Assembly (NCBI GenBank): GCA_025934775.1
Contig: JAICWO010000024.1
Location: 1-50,366 of the forward strand
DNA length: 50,366 nt
Direction: 5' to 3'
Source of the DNA: Gemmatimonadaceae bacterium
Lineage (GTDB): Bacteria > Gemmatimonadota > Gemmatimonadetes > Gemmatimonadales > Gemmatimonadaceae
Positions within the stretch are counted from its first letter, which is position 1. The number at the start of each line of letters is the position of its first letter. Below, piece after piece: positions 1 to 7,440 of this stretch. A program made the position numbers and the translations under genes. The notes under the pieces were generated by a model. That model worked only from the letters and a program-made list of their open reading frames with translations. It had not been told where the DNA came from and ran no database searches.

Positions 1-924
1 GGAGAACGCCGCGCCGTCGAACATCACGACGATCGCGAACGCGGTGCATCCCCGCACGTGCGGAGAACGCGTGTCGCCCGTGCACGCGAACACGTGCTGG
101 CCCGGTGCATCCCCGCACGTGCGGAGAACGCCGCGACCTCGTGCGGCCGATGATCGATCTCAACGGTGCATCCCCGCACGTGCGGAGAACGCCTGATGTT
201 GCGGTACGCCTCCGCGAGTCCGTCCGGTGCATCCCCGCACGTGCGGAGAACGCGGTGCTGAAATAAGTGGCATGTCGGCGGATGCCGGTGCATCCCCGCA
301 CGTGCGGAGAACGCAGGCGCCAAACTCGGAACGGGAGCGCGCAGTTCGGTGCATCCCCGCACGTGCGGAGAACGCTCGAGCTCATCGCCGATCGCCTGGA
401 GCCGCGGCGGTGCATCCCCGCACGTGCGGAGAACGCCCGCGACGTACGGACGCGCGCGAAAGCTCGGTCGGTGCATCCCCGCACGTGCGGAGAACGCCTG
501 GAGCGCGAACGTGAGTACCTGCCCGTAGTCGGTGCATCCCCGCACGTGCGGAGAACGCCCGCTCGGCAAAGTCGGTGACCGAGATCTCCTCGGTGCATCC
601 CCGCACGTGCGGAGAACGCGCGGCGACTTCGCCGCCGTCATGCTGCCGTGGAGGTGCATCCCCGCACGTGCGGAGAACGCGTTGAGTTTCGCGTACTCCT
701 CGGTCGAGAGCTCGGTGCATCCCCGCACGTGCGGAGAACGCCTGATCGCGGGCGGCGCGGCGTCCAGCACGTCCGGTGCATCCCCGCACGTGCGGAGAAC
801 GCCGCGCGAGCTGCGGCGTGGGCGAGTTCCAGCACGGTGCATCCCCGCACGTGCGGAGAACGCCTCGCAGACTACACACAGCGCGCGCGTAACGCCGGTG
901 CATCCCCGCACGTGCGGAGAACGC
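1..924 (-). CRISPR. Type I-E CRISPR array, 15 full repeats, open at left edge
   Basis: A 28-base unit beginning GGTGCATCC and ending GGAGAACGC starts at 43 and recurs every 61 bases up to 897-924, giving 15 full copies. The last 9 bases of another copy are at 1-9. I found no differences among the 28-base cores. The base before each core is C in 14 of 15 copies, so the natural repeat is 29 bp with 32-bp spacers, the standard I-E geometry. Read on the minus strand the repeat is E. coli-like: it starts GCGTTCTCC, forms a CTCCGC/GCGGGG hairpin (one G-T pair), and ends in the 8-base crRNA handle ATGCACCG. Transcription is therefore leftward and the leader end is at 924, beside cas2. The repeat does not degenerate toward position 1, so the array continues beyond the window. 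Confidence 0.98.
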
Positions 925-973
925 ACCAAACGTAACACCACAATTTTCAATCAGCTACGCGAACGCTGCCGAC
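925..973 (-). promoter_or_regulatory. CRISPR leader (short, AT-richer)
   Basis: These 49 bases separate the leader-proximal repeat from the cas2 stop codon. They are AT-richer than their surroundings; on the minus strand the stretch near the array reads GATTGAAAATTGTGG. In E. coli-type loci this is where the array leader, with its promoter and IHF site, lies. Only 49 bp are available here, so the array promoter probably extends into the 3' end of cas2, or the array is partly transcribed from the cas operon. The assignment rests on position and repeat polarity. I could not confirm an IHF site or a complete promoter. Confidence 0.6.
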
Positions 974-1294
974 TTACCGACCGTCTCCCGCCGTCGCGTT
1001 CGGTTGGTCTGGTCCGGATTCCGGACGAAAGGCCACCAGCCACAGACCATCCAAATCAACCGGCTCGCGCCGATTGTTTCCACACGTCGCGACCCGATAC
1101 CCTTGCTCCGAGGGCGCGCTCCATACCATCACGGCGTTTCCCTCACCAACCGCGAGTTGCACCTCTCCCCAGATCCTTTCCCGCAGGCGCGCGCTCGCGC
1201 GTCCGACGTACACCCCCGCGCGCACTTCGAGGAGTTGAATCGCCAATCGACCGCGAAGCCGCGGCGCAACATTCTCGACGATGATTGCGACCAT
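974..1294 (-). CDS. cas2: CRISPR-associated endoribonuclease/integrase subunit Cas2 (type I-E)
   Basis: A 106-residue protein with the I-E Cas2 fold signature: it starts MVAIIVENV, continues with LRGRLAIQLLEVRAGVYVG, and has a WSAPSEQGY stretch near residue 60 and a terminal GLWLVAFRP strand. Cas2 is the central dimer of the Cas1-Cas2 integrase that inserts new spacers at the leader end. The start at 1294 is set by homology to short I-E Cas2 proteins and by a purine-rich GGCGAGAGAT upstream. It begins 19 bases after the cas1 stop, making it the last gene of the cas operon, directly before leader and array. The roughly 15-residue tail after the final strand is not conserved and may double as leader DNA. 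Confidence 0.96.
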   Translation of the reverse strand: MVAIIVENVAPRLRGRLAIQLLEVRAGVYVGRASARLRERIWGEVQLAVGEGNAVMVWSAPSEQGYRVATCGNNRREPVDLDGLWLVAFRPESGPDQPNATAGDGR

Positions 1295-1313
1295 GATGAT
1301 CTCTCGCCTTCGG

Positions 1314-2255
1314 CTAGGCGCGATGCCCGGGATCGCCTGATGCCGCCGCATCTGGAAAGGCGGGACCGACCACGCCCAGTGCAGGCTCCGGCGTCACTCC
1401 TCCCGCGGATAACACGCTCTCGATCATCGGAATGATCTGCGCCAGCGTCTTCTCCTCGCGGAACAAGTCGCGGCACGCCCGCCGAACCTCACCCTCGCTC
1501 CCGCGGCCATCACTTCCGCGGCGATGCAGCTTGCCGGCAATGCGGAATGCCATTGGCACGACACCCGAAAACTTGAAGATGTCCGCGATGTCGTACACGA
1601 ACGACAGCGGCTTTCCGGTATGTATGAACCCGACGGCGGGCGCGTATCCCGCCGCGAGCACCGCCGCCTCGGTAATCCCATAAAGACATGCCGTCGCGGC
1701 ACTCAGACATCGGTTCGCGATGTCACCAGTCTCCCACGACTCCGGGTCGTATTCGCGATGCGTCCAGGGTACGTCGCACTGCCGTGCCAGTGCTCTATAG
1801 ATCGCGCGCACGCGTGCCCCTTCGATGCCGCGCAATTGCTCCACGGAGCGTCGCTCCGGCGCTGCCTCGTTGAACCGAGCCTCATACATGCGGCGCACGA
1901 CTCGCAACCGAAGCTCCGGATCGAGCGCGAGGCGTGCCTGATACAGCAGACGATCCGATCGCGCGCCGCCGGGCTGGCCCGCCGCGTACAGCCGAACGCC
2001 CGCCTCACCGACCCAGACGAGCAACGTCCCCGCCTGTGCGGCCAAATGTACGGCGGCGTGACTGACACGAGTTCCCGGCTCGAGGAAGATGCACGCAATC
2101 GCGCCAACGGGAATGACTGTCCGTACGCCGTTGTCGTCGACCAGAACGAACGCTCCGTCGATCACATCCAGCCGACCGTATTGCAAAAAGACCGACGAGA
2201 TGCGGTCCTTCATCGGCACCGGCGTGACCGGCGGCAAAACCGGATCGAAGGTCAC
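1314..2255 (-). CDS. cas1: CRISPR integrase Cas1 (type I-E)
   Basis: The catalytic subunit of the spacer integrase. It is very close to the E. coli I-E protein, with stretches such as FLQYGRLDVIDGAFVL, GTLLVWVGEAGVR and GKPLSFVYDIADI. The metal ligands are visible: Glu145 in RGIEG, His212 in FIHTGK, and Asp222 and Asp225 in YDIAD, each offset by +4 from E. coli. I chose the GTG at 2255 because it overlaps the cas6e stop as GTGA, like other junctions in this operon, and gives an N-terminus (MTFDPVLPPVTPVPMKDR) that aligns with other I-E Cas1 proteins. This gives 313 residues. An ATG at 2213 is the alternative start. Confidence 0.97.
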   Translation of the reverse strand: MTFDPVLPPVTPVPMKDRISSVFLQYGRLDVIDGAFVLVDDNGVRTVIPVGAIACIFLEPGTRVSHAAVHLAAQAGTLLVWVGEAGVRLYAAGQPGGARSDRLLYQARLALDPELRLRVVRRMYEARFNEAAPERRSVEQLRGIEGARVRAIYRALARQCDVPWTHREYDPESWETGDIANRCLSAATACLYGITEAAVLAAGYAPAVGFIHTGKPLSFVYDIADIFKFSGVVPMAFRIAGKLHRRGSDGRGSEGEVRRACRDLFREEKTLAQIIPMIESVLSAGGVTPEPALGVVGPAFPDAAASGDPGHRA

Positions 2256-2926
2256 ACCCGTCGCACGAGCAGCAGGCCGCACCCGTACGCGCGCGCGGAA
2301 CCGATGCCCTGGTACAGCGCCGCGGTGAACGCCGCGGGATCGCGCACGGTCAGCGAACCGGCAAGATCAAACGACGTGAACTCTACGGTGTCACGCTCCC
2401 GCCCCCGGCTAATGCGTCGCTGCTGCGACCCCACTGCATCGAACCCAGCTTCGATCGCATCGAAGCCGTGCCGTTGCCCCTGATGAACGAACCAGGACCA
2501 GACCGCCTCCCGCGCGGTCGCAACTCGGCGACTGGCGCGCTCGGACGGTTCGACCTCCCGCAAGGCGTGCATCGCGACATCGTGTTTGTGCAGGCGGCCG
2601 CTGTCGTCACGCCGCCGCACGACGGGGTTGGCACGTACCACGAACTGCAGAACGTCGCCGTCGGCGAGCGCGGGATCGTAGGGCTTTGTCCGAATTTCGA
2701 AGACGCCGATATCGTCAGCCGGCGGTTGACGCGAGACAATCAAAGCACTGAACCGCGTTGCGTTTTCGTCACGCCAGATGAACGAGCGTTCCGTTTCATC
2801 TGGGAACAACATTGACACGAGCGCATGACCGCCGTCATACGCTGCGCCACGCGCCAGCTGCGCGGCCAGCGCTCGGTACGCCGAGCCATCGCGCCGAAGC
2901 GCAACGCGTGACATGAACATCGTCAT
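2252..2926 (-). CDS. cas6e: CRISPR pre-crRNA endoribonuclease Cas6e
   Basis: A 224-residue CRISPR RNA processing nuclease that should cut in the repeat hairpin just before ATGCACCG and stay on the crRNA as the Cascade head. The N-terminus (MFMSRVALRRD) matches the usual Cas6e start. A conserved-position His34 in GGHALVSMLFPD is the likely catalytic histidine. The C-terminus carries the glycine-rich RNA-binding loop QGIGSARAYGCGLLLV. The ATG at 2926 overlaps the cas5 stop as ATGA. Expected substrates are the array transcript and, by inference, the degenerate repeats at 7391-7466, whose hairpins keep the canonical shape. Confidence 0.96.
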   Translation of the reverse strand: MTMFMSRVALRRDGSAYRALAAQLARGAAYDGGHALVSMLFPDETERSFIWRDENATRFSALIVSRQPPADDIGVFEIRTKPYDPALADGDVLQFVVRANPVVRRRDDSGRLHKHDVAMHALREVEPSERASRRVATAREAVWSWFVHQGQRHGFDAIEAGFDAVGSQQRRISRGRERDTVEFTSFDLAGSLTVRDPAAFTAALYQGIGSARAYGCGLLLVRRV

Positions 2927-3678
2927 GCACTCGGTAGAAAGAGTCTTTGCTCGCGGCGATCCTCGAAGAACCAGCGGTCAGCGCGCCGTTCGATCGGCTG
3001 ATCACGCCGAATCACCTCCGTGGTCGCCACAGTCGCCAACGGCGCGTCCATATCCGCGGCGAGCAGCTTCGTCGAAGCCTGGTGCCGGCGCATCACCGGG
3101 CGAAGCCGCCGGTTCAAGCGATCGAGCTCCGGCAACGCGGCGTATGTCGCGATCGCCTGCTCGACAGTTGGTGCCTCGATGATCCGGGCGGCGAGGGGCG
3201 CGGCCACCGCGCAGGCGCGACGCCCGAGCGACGGAGTGAAGAACGGTGCGGCCAACGCGGCGCGGATCGTGGCGAGCGACGGCTCGGTGGTGCGCGCCCA
3301 TATGGCGACCCGATAGAGAGCATCGCATCGATAGCCTCGCCACGACAGGATCGTCTCCAAGGTGTCGTGCTCCGCACCCAGGGCGATCTCCTCGGCACGC
3401 GTATGCCAACGCCCGTTCATCTTCGCCGGAAGCGTCTGCGCGGTATGATAGTCTTCGAGTAACACTCCATCCGCTTCGACGAGGACCGCTACTCCGACGG
3501 CGCCCGACAAGGCCTGAAGCTGCGCCGGTTGCTCACGACGAATGCCAAGCGATGCCGCGAGCAACCCGAGCACGGCGGACCGGCTCGGCACGAAATCAGT
3601 GCCGCGCACCTCGCCCACGGCGATGCCGCCCCACGACGCGAAGGGACCGTAAAGCGTAAAGACGAGGAATTCGGTCAC
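2923..3678 (-). CDS. cas5e: Cascade subunit Cas5e
   Basis: A 251-residue Cas5/CasD subunit, which caps the 5' handle of the crRNA. The N-terminus FLVFTLYGPFASWGG is the family signature, followed by the PSRSAVLGLLAASLGI helix. The GTG at 3678 is preferred over an ATG 30 bases upstream: it overlaps the cas7 stop as GTGA, and the family begins only two or three residues before the first strand. The C-terminal region is ordinary for I-E Cas5. Expression should be coupled to cas7 upstream and cas6e downstream through 4-base overlaps. Confidence 0.96.
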   Translation of the reverse strand: MTEFLVFTLYGPFASWGGIAVGEVRGTDFVPSRSAVLGLLAASLGIRREQPAQLQALSGAVGVAVLVEADGVLLEDYHTAQTLPAKMNGRWHTRAEEIALGAEHDTLETILSWRGYRCDALYRVAIWARTTEPSLATIRAALAAPFFTPSLGRRACAVAAPLAARIIEAPTVEQAIATYAALPELDRLNRRLRPVMRRHQASTKLLAADMDAPLATVATTEVIRRDQPIERRADRWFFEDRREQRLFLPSA

Positions 3679-4784
3679 GGTTTGGCTTCCGTGAGCGATG
3701 CGACACAAAACGCCGCGAGCTCCCGGAGATTGCCACGCGTGCCATCGCCCGAGGCATGGCTCGCGGTCATCTCGTAGCTTGCAGTCCCCTCGTCGTACAA
3801 CTGACCGAAATCGTCCCGCGTGGCGCGGAGCGCACTGACCGCTTCCCGGATCGGCGAGCCGGCATGGGCGGCGCTCCGCGTTCCGCTCGCGCCCACCGGT
3901 TCGAGAAATGCAACGGACAACGCGCGCGGCTGCTGACGTCCGACCTCGGCGAGCACATACGATGCCTTTGCTACGGACCCGAAGCTTGCCTGCTTTCCCT
4001 TTGGCGCAACCGTCGTAATGGCACGCACGAGTCCCTCGAGCGCGGCGCCGGCGAGGGCGCGGCCCGCATCGTCCCCGCCAAGGTTCTTCAGTAGCAGATC
4101 ACAGTTCACGCACACATAGATGTAGAACACTCCGGCGCCGAACCCGGTCTCGCCGATGTGGGCCGAGCCCGTGTCCCCACGGTCCGCTGGATCTTTCAGA
4201 TCGTCGATCGCTGAGAAGTAGTCGTCTTCGACGGTCGCGGCATGCACCGTAATCGCATGCGCGACTTGAACCGCCGCCTCGACGTTACCGTGGGACGCGT
4301 CCGCGAGCATTCGTCCGAACATGGCGATGTCCGCGGCCTTGGGCCGAACCGCGATCAACGCCTTCACGTCCTCATCTGACGGCTCTTTCTTCGACTGGAT
4401 CGCCTTGTCGAGAAGAGCTTCGGCGGCGTGCTTCTCGTCTTCGCTCAGGAATACGAGCGTCGACGAATCGCCATCGTCGTCCAACTTTCCGAAGGCGCTC
4501 GCGATGGCACGCACGATTTTTTTTCTCAGCTTTTCGTCGGCGATGGCTCCCTCGGCCCGCTCGAGCAGCTCGCGGCCGAGACGCTTCGTTCGTGTTCCCT
4601 TGGCGTCGCCGATCGCGCTCTGGAAGTCGTTGCTCGTGCGCCAAGCGCGCTTGAGGGCCTGCGATGAGATCCGAAGCCGTTCGCGACCGCCGACGATGGC
4701 GGTCTTTGGCCTGCCGGTTTCGTCGCGATTCAGATTCGCTGGTGGGTAACTCGTGAGCACATGAAGCTGTAGGAATGTGGTCAT
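3675..4784 (-). CDS. cas7e: Cascade backbone subunit Cas7e
   Basis: A 369-residue CasC/Cse4 protein, six copies of which normally form the helical backbone on a 32-nt I-E spacer. The N-terminus MTTFLQLHVLTSYPPANLNR followed by the RISSQALKRAWR helix is diagnostic. The middle contains GETGFGAGVFYIY, and the C-terminus has the RNLRELAAF-like helix (GNLRELAAFCVASL). The ATG at 4784 forms an ATGA overlap with the cse2 stop, which excludes the upstream in-frame ATG at 4868. Each Cas7 flips out one guide base in six, which matters for the mismatch pattern described at 7467-7490. Confidence 0.97.
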   Translation of the reverse strand: MTTFLQLHVLTSYPPANLNRDETGRPKTAIVGGRERLRISSQALKRAWRTSNDFQSAIGDAKGTRTKRLGRELLERAEGAIADEKLRKKIVRAIASAFGKLDDDGDSSTLVFLSEDEKHAAEALLDKAIQSKKEPSDEDVKALIAVRPKAADIAMFGRMLADASHGNVEAAVQVAHAITVHAATVEDDYFSAIDDLKDPADRGDTGSAHIGETGFGAGVFYIYVCVNCDLLLKNLGGDDAGRALAGAALEGLVRAITTVAPKGKQASFGSVAKASYVLAEVGRQQPRALSVAFLEPVGASGTRSAAHAGSPIREAVSALRATRDDFGQLYDEGTASYEMTASHASGDGTRGNLRELAAFCVASLTEAKP

Positions 4785-5383
4785 TTGCGCGTCTCGCGGG
4801 GCTCGTGTTTGATAGCGGCGGTCCAGTAGCTCGTGGCGGCGGTACGTCGCACGGATTCGAATGGCCACCTCGTGACCATCTCGAGGACAACGCCGGGGTG
4901 AACGAACTTCGGCTCGTTCGGCAGAAGCGCGAGCGCCGCACCGAAGCCACGGACCAAATCGGCTGCCTCGTCGGAATTCGTCCGCAGCAGCGACAGGAAA
5001 CGAGAGCGCGAGAGCCGAGGTCGGGCGCGCGCGCCCTCGTCCGCGGGGGAGCCGAGATACTCGAACAGCTCTTGGATTCGGTTCACCGTGAATGGTGTCA
5101 ACGGCTCGTCGGCATCCCGGCCATCGGGCTCTCGGACCACGACGGAGGCCGGCAGCCGGGCGATGAGTGCTGAGGACGCGGCAATCCGGTCGATATCGCC
5201 GTCATTCAAATGACCTTCGCCACCAAGACGTTGGCAGAGGTCATGAAAAGCACGTGTGACGATGATATCGATCGGTTCGACTGCGCGCCGCAACGCGGCG
5301 CGATCGCCGCGATGCCAGTTCAGGCGATACCACCACCGCGCCGCATGTATTTTCGGCGTTGGTGGCGCGCTCGTCTCGGTCAT
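4781..5383 (-). CDS. cse2: Cascade small subunit Cse2 (Cas11)
   Basis: A 200-residue CasB/Cse2 small subunit, which lines the belly of Cascade and stabilises the displaced DNA strand. It matches in position, size and helical composition. Family-like stretches include WWYRLNWHRGDRAALRRA near residue 17 and RFLSLLRTNSDEAADLVRGF near residue 128. It lies between cse1 and cas7 with ATGA overlaps at both ends. No deviation from the family is apparent. Confidence 0.94.
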   Translation of the reverse strand: MTETSAPPTPKIHAARWWYRLNWHRGDRAALRRAVEPIDIIVTRAFHDLCQRLGGEGHLNDGDIDRIAASSALIARLPASVVVREPDGRDADEPLTPFTVNRIQELFEYLGSPADEGARARPRLSRSRFLSLLRTNSDEAADLVRGFGAALALLPNEPKFVHPGVVLEMVTRWPFESVRRTAATSYWTAAIKHEPRETRK

Positions 5384-6996
5384 GACGCCACCCCCTCCGC
5401 AGGCGGTTGATTGAGCCCAAGCCGCTTGGCGAATTTCTCGCCCCGGAGTGAGCTTCGCAGAATCGTCTGTGCGCGGATGACCCGCTCCATGTCCATGCTC
5501 TCCGCGGAATCCAGGTCGACGTGATCTGAAAAAATCGCGAGTGCCTTCGCGCGAAGCGCCTCGCCGAACGCGGAGAGTGTCTTCGCCACGTCTTCGCCGA
5601 ATTTCTCATCGAACCGCGAATGGATATGCTGAAGCGCCTCGACCGCCTGCCGAAACGACGATTCGGTGCGGCTGGTGAGCTCCTCATCGATCCACGACGC
5701 ATCGCCCTTCGCGTTGCGTCCAAACAACGCGTCCCTGAGCGTCGTTCGCAGCATCGAGGCGGCGAAATCGGCAGCTTCGACCAATCGCGCCACGTCTGCC
5801 TCGATGAATTCACTCGTGTAGAGCTTGAGATCGGGAATCACGGACCGGACAAATCTTCGAGCTTTCATATTATCCATATCGTATCCGAACGCGAGCATCG
5901 TCGCGGACATGCCATTGGGAGACTGCACGACCGCTCGGCGCGACGGCGTCGAGCCGCCAGCGTCGAGCTGCTGCACGACGGCCGCGGGCTCGATCTGACC
6001 GTTCCTCTGCTCTCTCGCGTGGACGTAGCCCAACCAGTCGCGATAGTCGATGGAGCCGCTGGGATGCAACGGGAGACGCGTGTCCTTCTTCGCATCGGTA
6101 CGGTACGGCGTCAGCGGATGCGACCAGCCGGCGTACGACGCTCCGAATGGGCGCGACGAGAATCCTGTCACGGAAGTCGAAACACGCTCGCCCGTAACGA
6201 AGCAGCGCCTCTCGCCTGGCTCGGCATGGAGCCAAATCCGTCGGGGCATTCCCCAGAACGCCTGGAGAGCGTTCCGCTCGTTCGGCCGAACGGTCCGGGC
6301 TTCGCCGTCGTGAGTCTCGCTCGTGCAAGTCTCACCCATCCACGGGAACACATCGGGCGTGGGCCGGGACGGAGGGGCGCAGTGCAAGACGTTCGCGGGT
6401 AGCACGTTGAGCCAGATGGTGCGCCATAACCCATGCGTGCCCTGCCGAGGAGCGACGAGCAGCGTGGTGAGTGGCCCGCCGCCGCGCATCCCCGTTCGGT
6501 TGCCGGCGCCCCCGGCGGGCGCGTATGCCTGCAGCGCAAATAGGGAAATCGCAGCGGCGGCTTCGCTGAGCGCGGCATCGCTCGTGCGCTTCACGAAGAG
6601 ATCGGCGTTCTTCTTGAGCGTGTTCTCGCCCGGGCTGTCGATGAGCAGCGACGTCACCGAGACAACATCGTCTCGGGGGATATCGCGATCCTGGAGAAAT
6701 CGCGGTCCGTCGCCAAGGAGCTCGAACGCGGAAGCGAATGGCGCGAGCCGCGCGGAGAGATCGGCGCTCGTTGGCGGCGTGAGATACCAGCGTGCCCATT
6801 CGTCCGCGGAGACCGGCGCACAGGTCGTCTGGAACACTCCGACGAGGAACTCGAGCGTCGCGCACTGGAGATCCACCCGCGGCCACGCGATGGCGCCGGC
6901 GTCGAGCGCAGGCTTGACGATTTCGTGCGGAGCGATGGTTACCGCTCGCCCGCGGGCGTCATGGACCGGTATCCAGCTCGCCTCGAGAATGTTCAT
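5380..6996 (-). CDS. cse1: Cascade large subunit Cse1 (Cas8e)
   Basis: A 538-residue CasA/Cse1 protein, which reads the PAM and recruits Cas3. Family signatures are the N-terminal SWIPVHDARG, the HEIVKPALDAGAI-type helix, and the glycine-rich segment AGGAGNRTGMRGGGPLTTLL near residue 165. The C-terminal helical bundle ends LGLNQPPAEGVAS and overlaps cse2 by ATGA. The start at 6996 lies about 15 bases from the TSS predicted from a good promoter at 7018-7046, so the Cascade operon probably has its own promoter rather than depending on read-through from cas3. Confidence 0.96.
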   Translation of the reverse strand: MNILEASWIPVHDARGRAVTIAPHEIVKPALDAGAIAWPRVDLQCATLEFLVGVFQTTCAPVSADEWARWYLTPPTSADLSARLAPFASAFELLGDGPRFLQDRDIPRDDVVSVTSLLIDSPGENTLKKNADLFVKRTSDAALSEAAAAISLFALQAYAPAGGAGNRTGMRGGGPLTTLLVAPRQGTHGLWRTIWLNVLPANVLHCAPPSRPTPDVFPWMGETCTSETHDGEARTVRPNERNALQAFWGMPRRIWLHAEPGERRCFVTGERVSTSVTGFSSRPFGASYAGWSHPLTPYRTDAKKDTRLPLHPSGSIDYRDWLGYVHAREQRNGQIEPAAVVQQLDAGGSTPSRRAVVQSPNGMSATMLAFGYDMDNMKARRFVRSVIPDLKLYTSEFIEADVARLVEAADFAASMLRTTLRDALFGRNAKGDASWIDEELTSRTESSFRQAVEALQHIHSRFDEKFGEDVAKTLSAFGEALRAKALAIFSDHVDLDSAESMDMERVIRAQTILRSSLRGEKFAKRLGLNQPPAEGVAS

Positions 6997-7017
6997 GAGA
7001 GAGTCGCCATACTAACA

Positions 7018-7046
7018 TTAATAACCGGCGCTGTCCAGCTTGTCAT
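7018..7046 (-). promoter_or_regulatory. Predicted promoter of the cse1-cas2 operon
   Basis: On the minus strand a -35 element ATGACA (7046-7041, 5 of 6 to TTGACA) is followed after exactly 17 bases by TATTAA (7023-7018, 4 of 6 to TATAAT). A start about 7 bases downstream would leave a leader of only about 15 bases before the cse1 ATG. This is the clearest sigma-70-like promoter in the cas3-cse1 gap and sits in a local AT-rich island. Its -10 shares TATTAA with the promoter-like sequence at 7492-7520. Confidence 0.6.
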
Positions 7047-7236
7047 GCGGGCGCCCTGGGCCAGGCAGCCCCCTTTCGAAATGCGCGTAACTTCGGCGCG
7101 GTGCGCACAGGGACCGTCCACGCGATTCGACTGCGGCTGAGACGCCGGCGCCTGCAACTTCGCCACGCGAACTGCGGCCTGAATTGCACCGTGATCCGCG
7201 CGTTCCACCGAGACCGAAACCGTGCGCGACTTCTGG

Positions 7237-7420
7237 TCAGAGTTGGGACGTGCATACCGACCCGCCGATCCGCAGTATGTGGCGGATCGATTCCCGCGAC
7301 AGTAGAGCGGCCACGTCCGACGGGGTAGCGGGGCCGAAAGTGCGCTGAAGCGCGTCGACCGCCGGGCCGAATCCAAGCCGCTCCGGCGGCTGATTCCATC
7401 CCCACCTGGTGGAGAACGCA
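7237..7420 (-). pseudogene. Coding-like remnant without a start codon
   Basis: One minus-strand frame is open and moderately GC3-biased from about 7420 to a TGA at 7239-7237. It begins FSTRWGWNQPPERLGFG and continues DALQRTFGPATPSDVAALL. It has no convincing start codon or ribosome-binding site. Its first part weakly echoes the Cse1 C-terminus (FAKRLGLNQPPAEG). It overlaps the second degenerate repeat. It could be the remnant of an older gene, or chance in GC-rich DNA. I do not recognise a family. Confidence 0.2.
7391..7419 (-). repeat. Degenerate CRISPR repeat 2 (downstream of mini-spacer)
   Basis: On the minus strand this 29-base segment starts with the exact repeat 5' end GCGTTCTCC. It keeps a repeat-like hairpin CTCCAC-CAG-GTGGGG: a 6-bp stem with one G-T pair, the same stem length as the true repeat with one fewer loop base. 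It loses the handle, reading ATGGAATCA instead of ATGCACCG. That is what is expected of the terminal repeat of a single-guide unit, where only the 3' hairpin is needed. The true array lies about 6.5 kb away, so this is not an array edge. Confidence 0.8.
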
Positions 7421-7440
7421 ATTTGGCTTATCAGGCAATG
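7420..7440 (-). ncRNA. 21-nt guide segment of a crRNA-like RNA
   Basis: This is the spacer-like segment between the two degenerate repeats, 21 nt rather than the 32 nt of every array spacer. On the minus strand it starts directly after an intact ATGCACCG handle with CATTGCCTGATAAG. An 18/21 match lies at 7467-7487, the only strong match I noticed in the window. A processed product would be an 8-nt handle, 21-nt guide and about 20-nt hairpin. By analogy with CreA and Cas-regulating RNAs (established in other type I systems) I infer a Cascade guide that represses rather than cleaves. Confidence 0.65.

Noticed and set aside
24-950. Long open frames on both strands across 1-950
   Set aside because: They read through identical CRISPR repeats, giving periodic peptides such as SPHVRGCT. 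The DNA is a CRISPR array.
6993-7421. Long minus-strand frame whose stop overlaps the cse1 start as ATGA
   Set aside because: The overlap mimics the operon's real junctions, but the predicted protein is Arg/Ser-rich and unlike any family. It runs through the cse1 promoter and the second degenerate repeat and has no ribosome-binding site. Probably chance.
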